DNA of 64,000 nucleotides from Thermodesulfobacteriota bacterium (GCA_030583865.1 CP129479.1:1946819-2010818); one strand, 5' to 3'. Counted from the stretch's first letter, positions 44,266 through 52,277 are shown. A program made the numbers and translations. Notes: generated by a model from the sequence alone, not told the origin.

Positions 44266-44300
44266 AAAAGGGGCGCTCTCCGAAAGGGGCGCCCCTTTTT
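44266..44300 (+). terminator. Terminator between yceI and mutM
   Basis: Stem AAAAGGGGCGC/GCGCCCCTTTT is followed by TATTTTC. It separates convergent genes and overlaps the last bases of mutM. Confidence 0.85.
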
Positions 44301-45084
44301 ATTTTCCTCGCCTCTGGCAGGCCGGGCAGAAATAAGCCGTCCTTTTCTGTATGGAGAGCGCCTCGATTGCCGCCCCGCACCTCGGGCAGCGCGCGCCTTT
44401 GTGCCTTTTCGGTATTATGAACCCCTCCGGGAACCGGGACGCTTGAGCCTCAAGGCCCACTGCCTTCCGTAGCGATTTTCCAATGGCCTCGAAAAGCCTC
44501 CGCGCCTCGTCGTCGCCAAGGCCTCCGGCGTCCTCAAGCGGGTGTATGCCGGCCTGGAAAAGGGCCTCGTCGGCGTACACGTTACCGAGCCCGGCCAGGA
44601 CCGACTGGTCCATGAGGGCCTGCTTTATCCCCCTCCTCGTCTTTTTGAGGGCCGCCCTGAACGGGCCGAAATCGATCGAGAGCGCGTCCGGTCCGAGCCT
44701 TTTCCGCCTGATGAACTCGTCGACGTCGCCCGATATGCCGGCCCTGCCGAACATCCTCGTGTCGAAAAAATAGAGACGCGAGCCGTCGTCAAAGCCGAAG
44801 GCCACCCTCGAGTGCGGAGGCGGGGCTTTGCCGTCTGTCTTGAGCTCGATCCCGCCAGTCATGCCGAAGTGGAGCACCAGCCACGGGCCTTCCGCCGAGG
44901 CGAAGAGGTACTTCCCGTGCCTCCTCGTGGAGGTGAACCGCCTTCCTTTCAATGCGGCCCGGAATTCGCCCGGGCTGCCATCGAGCACGCTCCGTGTCAT
45001 TATCTCGACCTCAGCCACCCGTTTTCCGAGGGAAGTCCTTTCAAAGTAGCGCCTCATCGTCTCCACGTCGGGGAGCTCGGGCAT
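44299..45084 (-). CDS. mutM: Formamidopyrimidine-DNA glycosylase
   Basis: A 261-residue base-excision repair glycosylase/lyase for oxidised purines. The catalytic proline follows the initiator methionine (MPELPDVETMR; most members have PELPEVE). GLGNVYADEALFQAGIHP near 165 is the H2TH region, and a C-terminal zinc finger (CPRCG, CPAC) closes the protein. It follows the lipoprotein gene after three bases. Confidence 0.93.
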   Translation of the reverse strand: MPELPDVETMRRYFERTSLGKRVAEVEIMTRSVLDGSPGEFRAALKGRRFTSTRRHGKYLFASAEGPWLVLHFGMTGGIELKTDGKAPPPHSRVAFGFDDGSRLYFFDTRMFGRAGISGDVDEFIRRKRLGPDALSIDFGPFRAALKKTRRGIKQALMDQSVLAGLGNVYADEALFQAGIHPLEDAGGLGDDEARRLFEAIGKSLRKAVGLEAQASRFPEGFIIPKRHKGARCPRCGAAIEALSIQKRTAYFCPACQRRGK

Positions 45085-45087
45085 CGA

Positions 45088-45447
45088 CTAGTCCGCCTCC
45101 GGCCAGGCATAGAGGCGCATCCCGGTCTTCACAAGCTTCCTCATAAGGCTCGCGAACCCGGAGCCCTGCTCGGAAGCGCCGTCCGCCTTACGTTTTTCAG
45201 GTATGGGCTTTATAAACGAGCCGTCCTCGTACCCGGCCTTGCCGGCTTTACTCAGGTCCCTGCACGGGACCGGCGCCCTTCCCGAAGCGCCGGCGCAGTC
45301 GCCTGGGGTTCCATCCTTCGCGACGGCGCTACCCGCTGCCATCGCCATCGTCCCCTTCTTCGGCTCTATGACGATGACGGAGTCTATCAACTCGCACCCG
45401 GAGACCAGGAAAAAGAGTACGGGGATAGCGTATGCCAGGAGGCCCAT
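45088..45447 (-). CDS. Small predicted lipoprotein
   Basis: A 119-residue protein with a short hydrophobic leader ending in a lipobox (LFFLVSGC, cysteine about residue 18). The rest is low-complexity, rich in Lys, Gly and Ala, with no recognised fold. It is co-transcribed with mutM from the promoter at 45546-45573. Function unknown. Confidence 0.6.
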   Translation of the reverse strand: MGLLAYAIPVLFFLVSGCELIDSVIVIEPKKGTMAMAAGSAVAKDGTPGDCAGASGRAPVPCRDLSKAGKAGYEDGSFIKPIPEKRKADGASEQGSGFASLMRKLVKTGMRLYAWPEAD

Positions 45448-45545
45448 GTGCCCACTCCGGTCCGGTAAATTGGTTTCAATCTTTTCTTTGCAAGGGAGGC
45501 CTTGCCCGGGCAGGAAGGGCGCGGCTTCGGAAGACGTATTTTAAA

Positions 45546-45573
45546 AGTATACTCCCGGACAATGGCGAGTCAA
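45546..45573 (-). promoter_or_regulatory. Promoter of the lipoprotein-mutM operon
   Basis: On the minus strand TTGACT (45568-45573) and TATACT (45546-45551) are 16 bases apart, about 100 bases before the lipoprotein start. Confidence 0.7.
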
Positions 45574-45684
45574 ACGATGAGCCGTGAGCCCATGTGCGCA
45601 TATCCATCTATTCCCGCCCGACTTGACACCCCCCGATTTTGGGATACCATCAAAGTAAGGCATTGACGCAAGGGTTCGGGCGTC

Positions 45685-45712
45685 TTGACAAAGACAGGTT
45701 ATGGATTACGAT
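45685..45712 (+). promoter_or_regulatory. Candidate promoter of the CBS gene
   Basis: TTGACA (45685-45690) and TACGAT (45707-45712) have a 16-base spacer, about 45 bases before the start codon. Confidence 0.5.
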
Positions 45713-45758
45713 TTATACATGAGCCTGTCTCCCCATGAACAGGAAAGGGGTAAGGGAA

Positions 45759-46169
45759 ATGCAGCTAAGGCAGATAATGCAGAAAAAGGTCGTAACGGCC
45801 AGTCCTGACGCGAGCGTAAGGGAAGTCGCGAAGAAGATGAAGGACTACAGGATAGGGTATCTGCTTCTCACGAACGGAGAGTCGATCAAGGGTTGCGTGA
45901 CAGACCGCGACATAGTCGTGTGGCTGGCGGGAGGAAAGGATCCGGACGCGACGAAAATAAATTCGATAATGCGGTCGAACGTCATAACCTCGCCTCCGGA
46001 CACCGACGTCTTCGACGCCTCAAGGCTCATGGCGAGGAAGAAGATCCGGAGGCTGCCGATCGTGGAGGGCAATAAGCTCCTGGGCCTCGTCTCGGTTTCG
46101 GACCTCGCGTCGGTAATCGAGGAGGAAGTCGACAACTTCTTCCACGTGGAAGAGGCGTACCAGATTTAG
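45759..46169 (+). CDS. CBS-domain pair protein
   Basis: A 136-residue protein made of two CBS motifs (about 8-60 and 70-122), each ending in the typical GCVTDRDIV and GLVSVSDLASV segments. Such stand-alone Bateman modules bind adenosine nucleotides and regulate partners. ATG 45759 (MQLRQIMQKK) is preferred; the in-frame ATG 45735 lacks a ribosome site. No partner enzyme is adjacent. Confidence 0.88.
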   Translation: MQLRQIMQKKVVTASPDASVREVAKKMKDYRIGYLLLTNGESIKGCVTDRDIVVWLAGGKDPDATKINSIMRSNVITSPPDTDVFDASRLMARKKIRRLPIVEGNKLLGLVSVSDLASVIEEEVDNFFHVEEAYQI

Positions 46170-46197
46170 CAGGTACGAAAAATCGAAATCCGCTGGA

Positions 46198-46303
46198 AGC
46201 TGCCCAAAAAGCTCCAGATGCGAGGCGTCGAGAAGCTAGGAATGAGGCGTATTTTTTGTATACGCTGCAAGACAACGAAGCAGATGGGCTTTTTCAGCAG
46301 CCG
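46198..46303. repeat. Family 3 repeat, internally deleted copy
   Basis: It runs AGCTGCCCAAAAAGCTCCAG...ATGAGGCGTATTTTTTGTAT...GGGCTTTTTCAGCAGCC, lacking about 20-40 bases of the full copies. It lies right after the CBS gene. Confidence 0.8.
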
Positions 46304-46314
46304 ACTTGAAGGTT

Positions 46315-46517
46315 GCTTTCCCGGACCGGGATATCCGGCTGGTAAGAGGAGAGATAAGAAAGCCGTCTTCGGATGGTTGTCGAAACCTCCTCTAACCGGC
46401 TGGAAAAACCGGTCCGGGAAAGCAAGGGCTGTCTTCGCGGGCAGGAAACCCGATCGGCAAGAGAAGGATGTGGGGGCCGTCTTCGGATGGCTTAACTATC
46501 CATCTCTTACCGACCGG
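46315..46517. other. Unassigned tandem double-hairpin element (RNA or DNA)
   Basis: Element 1: perfect 15-base arms GCTTTCCCGGACCGG (46315-46329) and its complement (46409-46423) enclose a second 16-base pairing (46335-46350 with 46388-46403, two wobbles, one mismatch). Element 2: 46450-46469 pairs with 46498-46517. Both have the same apical CCGTCTTCGGATGG (UUCG-type loop), and a third CTGTC...GGCAG hairpin lies between them. A terminator follows at 46540. No known riboswitch or sRNA was recognised. Confidence 0.6.
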
Positions 46518-46539
46518 AGAGTACTGTCCGCGGAGACAA

Positions 46540-46574
46540 AAAGGCGGCAGGTAAGACCTGCCGCCTTTATTTTT
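46540..46574 (+). terminator. Bidirectional terminator
   Basis: A 13-base-pair perfect stem AAAGGCGGCAGGT/ACCTGCCGCCTTT with loop AAG, flanked by A-rich and T-rich tails, lies between convergent units. Confidence 0.9.
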
Positions 46575-46607
46575 GTCATCCTCCGGCCCGCCTCGCCAGG
46601 ACGGGGC

Positions 46608-47342
46608 TTATTCAGTGTCCCGAGCGCCCTCTTCCGTCGGCCCGGCCCCTGGGTCCGCCCGTTTAATCCGCGCCCTCGCTCGTTTCATCCTGTTACCCGT
46701 TCCGAATACTTCGCCTAGGGGCCTGGCAAGCCTTTTCCGTTCGTCCGGGTTCGCGTATCTGACATAAGCCATGCCCAGCGCCGCGACGACCGAGCCGCCC
46801 ATAAAGTCGCTTATGAGGTCCCACATCGTGTCGCCGAGCCCCTTCTGGGTGTTCTTACCGAAGAGGCTGTCGACCGTAAACTCCCCGATCTCCCACATGG
46901 CGCCCATGGCCATGGCGAACGTCAAGGTAAAGACCCCGATAAAAGGCAACGAGAGGCGCACTTTTCCGGTATAATTCAAAGTATATACGACGATGAAAGC
47001 CAGGAGGCCCACGACGCCGCTGCTGTATACGTGAAGGAGCTTGTCGTAAAGCCATACCTTCTCGTAGAAATCGAGCCATTCGCCCATGAACGTGTTCGCG
47101 AATATGGAGACGGTTATAAGCAGGTCCATCTCGAAAGGGAGCGTCACCTTGTAGTTCCTCTCCAGTAGGCTCGGTATAAGGGACACCGCTATCGAGAAGA
47201 ATATGAGTGCGATAAAGAGGTATTCTCCCTTTATGGCCGCGACCGGGAGAAGCAGCGCCATAAGGAGCTTCATAATCCATGAAAGTCCGGCTGTTATCGA
47301 GAGCGTGCGCCAGTTCTTAAGGATACTTGCGATGCCCGGCAT
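46608..47342 (-). CDS. DUF2238/YjdF-like membrane protein
   Basis: A 244-residue protein with about six membrane helices. The conserved polar signature YDKLLHVYSSG near 100, with AMGAMWEIGEFTVDSLFG and GDTMWDLISDFMGG near 150-180, matches DUF2238-type membrane proteins of unknown function. The last 35 residues are basic and hydrophilic. It is divergent from the exported-protein gene at 47426. Confidence 0.8.
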   Translation of the reverse strand: MPGIASILKNWRTLSITAGLSWIMKLLMALLLPVAAIKGEYLFIALIFFSIAVSLIPSLLERNYKVTLPFEMDLLITVSIFANTFMGEWLDFYEKVWLYDKLLHVYSSGVVGLLAFIVVYTLNYTGKVRLSLPFIGVFTLTFAMAMGAMWEIGEFTVDSLFGKNTQKGLGDTMWDLISDFMGGSVVAALGMAYVRYANPDERKRLARPLGEVFGTGNRMKRARARIKRADPGAGPTEEGARDTE

Positions 47343-47425
47343 GGAAGACCCTTCCTCGGGATTTCGTCACGGATGAATCAATTATATATGCGTATGCCCT
47401 GCCGGCAACCGTGAACGGGAAAACA

Positions 47426-47926
47426 ATGCCCCTATTATTATTGTATGGCATGCTCGCGGCCACATTCCATGCAGCTGCACCTGCACTTTCCGGCACTCTG
47501 CCAGGCGCATGGTGGAGCGACCCGCCCATGCAGGGCGAAGGCCCGGGAGCGCCTCAGGATCCCTTAAGCTCCATACTCGACCCGGGTTTCCCGCCGACCC
47601 TTTACGGCCTCATGGAAGGCAATTACACCAGGGACAGCGCACGGCTCCTGAGCATCCCCGGCGCCGGGGTTTCGGACCTCCTTTCCGACGAAAGCCGGAT
47701 GGTAGGCACCGGGCTGGGGCTTAACCTCGGCCCCGGCATAAAGTTCCAGGGCTTCGGCGTCTATGACATGGAGGAGGGGAGCACGTTTGCAGGCCCGGCG
47801 CTGAAGTACGACCTGCCCGGCGGCCTGGATTTCACTACCGGGGTGCAGATACCCCTTAACGACAGGAGAGAGATTGCCTCCGGAAGCTCGGATTTCTACT
47901 TCGCCGAGTTCAGGCTCCTTTTCTGA
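47426..47926 (+). CDS. Hypothetical exported protein
   Basis: A 166-residue protein starting with a hydrophobic leader (MPLLLLYGMLAATFHAAAPA). The mature part alternates glycine-rich short strands (GTGLGLNLGPGIKFQGFGVY) and ends in FRLLF, an aromatic C-terminus like that of outer-membrane beta-barrels. No family recognised. Start codon choice is uncertain, since the frame is open to 47327 and overlaps the divergent gene. Confidence 0.5.
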   Translation: MPLLLLYGMLAATFHAAAPALSGTLPGAWWSDPPMQGEGPGAPQDPLSSILDPGFPPTLYGLMEGNYTRDSARLLSIPGAGVSDLLSDESRMVGTGLGLNLGPGIKFQGFGVYDMEEGSTFAGPALKYDLPGGLDFTTGVQIPLNDRREIASGSSDFYFAEFRLLF

Positions 47927-47996
47927 CGCAACGGCAGGGTTTCGCACGCGGGCTGGAACGGCGGTATAATTAATAAAAAAGGCCCGAGGGGTTCTT

Positions 47997-48188
47997 ATGG
48001 AATTGAGCGAGGGGAAAAAAGACAAAAAGATGAACGTGCCAGGGGAGGAGGTCTGCCCGGTCTGCACCTACCCTGCCGAGGACTGCGTCTGCTGCGCAGA
48101 GTGCGGCCATGATTGCCCGCTCGACGCCGGTCTCCCGTATTGCCCGGTATGCAGCCCCGTCAGTCAACAAAAGGGCGGCGGCCTATGA
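47997..48188 (+). CDS. Small cysteine-rich protein (63 aa)
   Basis: Nine cysteines in 63 residues, mostly as CPVC, CVCCAEC and CPVC groups with CGHDCP, suggest one or two zinc ribbons. The gene starts right after GAGGGGTTCTT and its end overlaps the convergent udg gene by six bases. Family not recognised. Confidence 0.55.
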   Translation: MELSEGKKDKKMNVPGEEVCPVCTYPAEDCVCCAECGHDCPLDAGLPYCPVCSPVSQQKGGGL

Positions 48189-48776
48189 CCCGAGCTTCTC
48201 TCTAACGGATTCAAGCGAGCCCTTCAGCTCCGCGACGCTCTCCTTGAGCCTTTTCTGCCTTCTCAAGAGGTATGACGGATGGTAGACGGGCATGACCGCC
48301 CTGCCCTCGTATTCGGCCCATTCGCCGGGCATAAAGGGCCTCCCGGGGAAAAGCGCCAAAAATGCCGTCTTGCCGGCTGTTATGATGACAGCCGGGTCCA
48401 CTATGCCTATCTCCTCAAGAAGGAATGGGACGAAGAACGCGGCTTCGTCTCTCTCCGGGGGCCTTGTCCGGCGCCTTTTCGTCTCGACATTGGGCCAGAT
48501 ATTGAGGACGTTCGTTATATAAACCTCGTCCCTCCCCAGCCCCAGCGCCTCTTCAAGGACGCCAACAAAAAAAGACCCGCCCTTGCCCACGAAAGGCCTC
48601 CCGAGCCTGGTTTCGTCGCGCCCCGGGGCCTCGCCTATGACCATGAGCCTGCACGGGACAGGGCCCTCTCCGAATACCGGGACGGAGCCCTTGAAGTTGA
48701 CCGCGCACGCACGGGCGATCCTTCTCCGGAGCGCCTCTCTTTTCTTTTCGGGGTCCATCGTGAAGGCGGGGCTCAT
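48183..48776 (-). CDS. Uracil-DNA glycosylase family 4/5-like protein without Fe-S cysteines
   Basis: A 197-residue member of the UdgA-type superfamily: VFGEGPV, the catalytic-region GEAPGRDE near 52, YITNVLN near 86 and the terminal HPSYLL near 168. Family 4 enzymes normally bind a 4Fe-4S cluster by four cysteines. Here only Cys24 lies at such a position; the usual KC(R)PP and second C-terminal cysteine are replaced (NIWPN, AAFFVPF). It ends a three-gene operon with yhaM, with an ATGA overlap. Confidence 0.85.
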   Translation of the reverse strand: MSPAFTMDPEKKREALRRRIARACAVNFKGSVPVFGEGPVPCRLMVIGEAPGRDETRLGRPFVGKGGSFFVGVLEEALGLGRDEVYITNVLNIWPNVETKRRRTRPPERDEAAFFVPFLLEEIGIVDPAVIITAGKTAFLALFPGRPFMPGEWAEYEGRAVMPVYHPSYLLRRQKRLKESVAELKGSLESVREKLGS

Positions 48777-49816
48777 TTGAAGAGGTTCAGGTTTCCCTTG
48801 CCGTCCTCGCCGCCGTCATCCGTCCTGTCCGCCCTGTCAGCGGCCCGCTCGTCTTGACCTCCCGCAGGGGTCCCGCCCTTGTAGATGTAACGCTCGAAGA
48901 GCCTCTGGTAGGATGTCCAGTTGGAGCCGTCGCCCTTGTCCTCGATAAGCCCCTTTACGGTGCTGACCTTGGCGTCGAGGTCGTCGAGGTAGGAAAGTAT
49001 TATGGCCTCGATCGTCTTGGGCCTCTTGGGCGAGCCGAACTCGAGCTGGCCGTGGTGGGATAGCACGAGGTGCTTGAGGAGCATCGAAAGCTCCCTCGGA
49101 AAGCCAGGGATGGCGCCGGCCTTTCTCTCGATGAGGTCCGTACCCATCGTGATATGCCCGATAAGCCTGCCCTCGTCAGTGTAGTCGAAGGACCTCTGGT
49201 ATGAAAGCTCCCATATTTTGCCTATGTCGTGGAGCAGCGCGCCTGCCGTGAGGAGGTCTTTGTTCACGCACTCCCCGTAGTGCCCAGCCACCTTCTCGAC
49301 CAGGCCGCATATCGAGAGCACGTGCTCAGCGAGTCCGCCCAGGTACGGATGGTGCATGGATTTGGCAGCAGGGGCCATTAGGAAGGCCCCCCTTATCTCC
49401 GGGTCGGAGAATATGGATTCGATGAGCGCCTTTATATGCCTGTCCTTTATGCCCGCGATGACCGAAGCGAGGCCGGATGAAAGCTCCTCGTGCGTCTTTC
49501 CTGAAGACGGAAGGAAGTCCCGGAGCTGGTACTTCTCCTCAGGCGCAGCCTTTACGGCGGACACATTGAGCTGAACGCCGCCCTGGTAGGCTACGGCAAA
49601 GCCCTTGATTATGACTATGTCGTCCTTCTTGAAGCCCCTTGAAAGCTCCTCGGCGTCGTCCCATACCCTCGCCTCCATCTCCCCGGTCGAGTCCATGAGC
49701 TTCATGTTAAGATAGGGCTTCCCGGACTTGCTTATGCCGGTCTCCTTTTTCGTGACGAGGAAGGCGTCCTGGACGCTGTCCCTTTCCTTTATCGATTTTA
49801 TGAAGGTCTTTTTCAA
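48773..49816 (-). CDS. yhaM: 3'-5' exoribonuclease YhaM-like (OB + HD domain)
   Basis: A 347-residue protein. An N-terminal OB-fold (about 15-95, GEMEARVWDDAEE) precedes an HD phosphohydrolase domain with HHPYLGGLAEHVLS and LLHDIGK (about 160-210). This arrangement matches YhaM/CBF1-type 3'-5' nucleases. The start is TTG 49816, six bases after GGGAG and one base after the epimerase stop. A charged, low-complexity tail follows the HD domain. Confidence 0.88.
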   Translation of the reverse strand: MKKTFIKSIKERDSVQDAFLVTKKETGISKSGKPYLNMKLMDSTGEMEARVWDDAEELSRGFKKDDIVIIKGFAVAYQGGVQLNVSAVKAAPEEKYQLRDFLPSSGKTHEELSSGLASVIAGIKDRHIKALIESIFSDPEIRGAFLMAPAAKSMHHPYLGGLAEHVLSICGLVEKVAGHYGECVNKDLLTAGALLHDIGKIWELSYQRSFDYTDEGRLIGHITMGTDLIERKAGAIPGFPRELSMLLKHLVLSHHGQLEFGSPKRPKTIEAIILSYLDDLDAKVSTVKGLIEDKGDGSNWTSYQRLFERYIYKGGTPAGGQDERAADRADRTDDGGEDGKGNLNLFK

Positions 49817-49817
49817 T

Positions 49818-50798
49818 TCACGCTCCCGGCCGAGTGCAAGCGGAGAGCCTGCGCTCCCTCTCGACGAACCATTTTACGTATCTCCCGACTCCCTCTTGTA
49901 TCCCCACGGAAGGGCTGAAACCCAGGAGCCTTTTCGCCCTGGATACGTCCGCGTGCGTAATGGGCACGTCCCCCGGCGCGGGCGGCAGGTGCCTTACCTT
50001 CGCCTTCGTTCCGAGGGCCGCCTCTATTAGGGCGATAAGCCCCCTCACCTCGATCGTATTGGCCCCGCCGAGGTTTATTATCTCGTACCTCGAAGGCGAG
50101 TATATCGACTTGAGTATTCCGGAGACGATGTCGCCGATGTAGGTGAAGTCCCTCCTGGCCGTTCCGTCGCCGTAGACCTCTATCTCCTTGCCGGCGCTTA
50201 TTAGGCGGGTGAATTTGGCGACCGCCATGTCGGGCCTCCCCCTTTCGCCGTACACCGTAAAGAAACGGAGGCACGTAACCGGGAGGTTCCAGAGATGCGA
50301 GTAGGTGAAGCACATTAGCTCGCCTGACCTTTTCGTGGCCGCGTAGGGGGATATCGGACAGGTTATCGGGTCCTCTTCGGAAAAGGGGGTCTTGCTGTTT
50401 ATGCCGTACACGGATGACGACGAGGCGAAGACGAAGTTGGTCATGCCGCTCTTCCTCGAGAGCTCGAGGAGGTTCAGCGTTCCGAGGCAGTTCACTTCCT
50501 CGTAGAGGACTGGGTCGTCTATGGAGGGCCTCACCCCGGCCCTGGCCGCAAGATGGCATATGGCGTCGGGCTTGAACGCGGCGAACGCTTTTTCGACCGC
50601 CTTGCGGTCCCTTATGTCCGCTTCGAAAAGTCTGAAAGACGGGTTTTTCAGGAGCGTTTCCGCGTTCTCCCTCTTGAGACGCGGGTCGTAGAAGTCGTTG
50701 AAGTCGTCTATTGCGGCAACTTGTTCCCCGCGCTCGAGGAGCGCGGCCGCGAGGTGCGAGCCTATGAAGCCGGCACCGCCGGTCACGATTATTTTCAT
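49818..50798 (-). CDS. NAD-dependent nucleotide-sugar epimerase (UDP-glucuronate 4-epimerase-like)
   Basis: A 326-residue extended SDR. GGAGFIGSH at the N-terminus, a HLAARAGVRPSI segment near 87 and YAATK near 155 are typical of UDP-glucuronate 4-epimerases. It leads an operon with yhaM and udg, an unrelated combination, so the link may be only transcriptional. It may supply sugar precursors to the glycan operon at 280-7194. Confidence 0.88.
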   Translation of the reverse strand: MKIIVTGGAGFIGSHLAAALLERGEQVAAIDDFNDFYDPRLKRENAETLLKNPSFRLFEADIRDRKAVEKAFAAFKPDAICHLAARAGVRPSIDDPVLYEEVNCLGTLNLLELSRKSGMTNFVFASSSSVYGINSKTPFSEEDPITCPISPYAATKRSGELMCFTYSHLWNLPVTCLRFFTVYGERGRPDMAVAKFTRLISAGKEIEVYGDGTARRDFTYIGDIVSGILKSIYSPSRYEIINLGGANTIEVRGLIALIEAALGTKAKVRHLPPAPGDVPITHADVSRAKRLLGFSPSVGIQEGVGRYVKWFVERERRLSACTRPGA

Positions 50799-50854
50799 GC
50801 GGATAAAGCTATCACAGTTCTTCTCAGGGGGTCAAGGGAAAGGGCCGGAAACCC

Positions 50855-50886
50855 GGGGGCTGGCGCTCCAATGCGCGCCAGCCCCC
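50855..50886 (-). terminator. GC-rich hairpin after the tandem paralogues
   Basis: A 12-base-pair perfect stem GGGGGCTGGCGC/GCGCCAGCCCCC lies eight bases past the stop of the 50895 gene. A T-run is lacking, so it may stabilise the 3' end rather than terminate alone. Confidence 0.55.
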
Positions 50887-50894
50887 GGCACCTG

Positions 50895-51326
50895 TCAGCC
50901 TATGCCATCGAGGCCGGCTGCGAAGGCCGTCTGCATCCCCTCCACGGTCGGGGCGCCTTCCGGGTGCCAGGCCACCTCGATCCTTTCCCATCTCGCCAGT
51001 TCCTCTTCAGGTATGGCGGCGCTGAAAACACCTTTCCCCTCGGAGTCGGTCCTGAAGCCGTGCTCCATCGGGCTTACCATCTCCGCCTCGCTCCTCTCTT
51101 CGCTCACGAGCCAGACTGTGTACACGGAGTCCGGCATGAGGTCATCGGCGCGAATCGTTATCTCCTTTTCGCCCTCGGCCGCGTCAGTAATCTCGACCTC
51201 GGCCCTTGAGTCCTCCCAGAGGAAGCTCTCCATCTCCATCGTTCCGGCATATGCTGAAGCCTGCGGGAGCGCCAATGCGACCGCAGCCGCGAGCGCCAAT
51301 CCCAAGGCTATTCCAAGCGCGTTCAT
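50895..51326 (-). CDS. Exported tandem paralogue A
   Basis: A 143-residue secreted protein with a signal peptide (IALGLALAAAVALALPQASA). The mature part shares with its two neighbours the pattern I-x-x-x-L-x-P-N/D-S-V-Y-x-x-W-L, then FRTDSEGKG and a WERIEVAWHPEG segment, suggesting an immunoglobulin-like or RskA-type beta-sandwich. Function unknown. It starts 11 bases after paralogue B, likely in one transcript. Confidence 0.65.
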   Translation of the reverse strand: MNALGIALGLALAAAVALALPQASAYAGTMEMESFLWEDSRAEVEITDAAEGEKEITIRADDLMPDSVYTVWLVSEERSEAEMVSPMEHGFRTDSEGKGVFSAAIPEEELARWERIEVAWHPEGAPTVEGMQTAFAAGLDGIG

Positions 51327-51337
51327 TTGCGCCTCCT

Positions 51338-51760
51338 TTAACCCCAGAAGCTGCCCAGGAGCGCGAGCTCGGCGCCCTCCAGGTCCTCGGTGTCGTTATT
51401 CGGATGGTGCAGTATCTCTATCTTGTCCCAGTCCTTGAACTGCCGGGCCGGGATCCTGACTATATAGGTGCCGTTCCCCTCGGCGTCGGTCTCGAACGTC
51501 AGGTCCCCGGAGCCTATCCCGATGTCTCCGAGCATCGGCGTTTCGTCTATCAGCCATATGGAGTAAATGGAGTTGGGCTGGAGGCCGCTGGCTTCCACCC
51601 GTATCTCCTTCTCCTCGTTCTCGACGTCGGTTATCACGGCTTCGCCCGCGGCGCTGTCCCATGCCTCGCCCGTGAGCTCGACCCTGGAGGATGAGCCCCA
51701 TACGGCGGCGGAGGTAAGGAAGACTGCCGCGAACGCGATTATCAAAAGGCGGTACTTCAT
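51338..51760 (-). CDS. Exported tandem paralogue B
   Basis: A 140-residue protein with a signal peptide (LLIIAFAAVFLTSAAVWG). It has the shared core (VEASGLQPNSIYSIWLID, TDAEGNGTYIVRI, WDKIEILHHPNND). It is the middle of three tandem copies that have diverged strongly but keep the same length and motifs. Family not recognised. Confidence 0.65.
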   Translation of the reverse strand: MKYRLLIIAFAAVFLTSAAVWGSSSRVELTGEAWDSAAGEAVITDVENEEKEIRVEASGLQPNSIYSIWLIDETPMLGDIGIGSGDLTFETDAEGNGTYIVRIPARQFKDWDKIEILHHPNNDTEDLEGAELALLGSFWG

Positions 51761-51795
51761 CGTTTACCTCTCTTTTTGCAGCCCGGAAAATCAAA

Positions 51796-51822
51796 AGGGC
51801 CTCCGGCTTGAGCCGAGGCCCT
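51796..51822 (-). terminator. Terminator between paralogues C and B
   Basis: Stem GGGCCT/AGGCCC extended by CGGC/GCCG, followed on the minus strand by TTTTGATTTT. It would separate paralogue C from B and A. Confidence 0.75.
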
Positions 51823-51845
51823 CGACAACCGAACCCTTGCGCGAT

Positions 51846-52277
51846 TTAGCCATACAGGCCCAGTTCGCCCCTGAGGGCTATTTCCGCGTTTTCGAGATCA
51901 GCCGGGTCTCCGGTGGGGTGATAGGCTATCTCGAGCATGTCCCACCTGTTAAGCTCGCCCTCGGGCACAGTGGCTATGAACCTGCCGTTGCCTGCCGCGT
52001 CGGTGCGGAAGGAGTAATCGTCCACGCCGAGGCCCTGCATCCTTTCAGGCCCGTCAGCCAGCCACGCCGTGTACACGGAATTGGGCCTCAAACCCCTTAC
52101 CTCGACAGTAACCTCCTGCTGCGCCGTCCCGGACGGATAATCGCTCACCTCTATGGTGCCCTCGGCATCCGGGAACTGGAAGACGCCTTCGAGCGGGATC
52201 CTGTACTGGGCGTCGGCAGTGGATATGAAAGCGGCCGAAATGAAGCCCATTACGGCCGCCATTAAAAACTTTTTCAT
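51846..52277 (-). CDS. Exported tandem paralogue C
   Basis: A 143-residue secreted protein beginning MKKFLMAAVMGFISAAFIST with cleavage after ADA. The shared core (VRGLRPNSVYTAWLAD, FRTDAAGNGRF, WDMLEIAYHPTGD) defines the family with paralogues A and B. It has its own promoter and terminator. The in-frame upstream extension to 52574 has no support. Confidence 0.68.
   Translation of the reverse strand: MKKFLMAAVMGFISAAFISTADAQYRIPLEGVFQFPDAEGTIEVSDYPSGTAQQEVTVEVRGLRPNSVYTAWLADGPERMQGLGVDDYSFRTDAAGNGRFIATVPEGELNRWDMLEIAYHPTGDPADLENAEIALRGELGLYG

Larger units (their letters stand above)
45448..45758. other. Divergent promoter region
   Basis: A 311-base gap between the lipoprotein gene and the CBS gene. 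It carries the minus promoter at 45546-45573, a plus promoter candidate at 45685-45712 and an upstream TTGACA-N16-TACCAT. No gene was seen. Confidence 0.55.
46170..46607. other. Gene-free region between the CBS and DUF2238-like genes
   Basis: A 438-base region holding, in order, a family 3 repeat, the tandem double-hairpin element and a bidirectional terminator. No coding frame with credible start and composition was found. Confidence 0.6.

Noticed and set aside
46315-46517. Tandem hairpins considered as a CRISPR array
   Set aside because: There are only two units, they are not identical direct repeats with unique spacers, and no cas genes are present.
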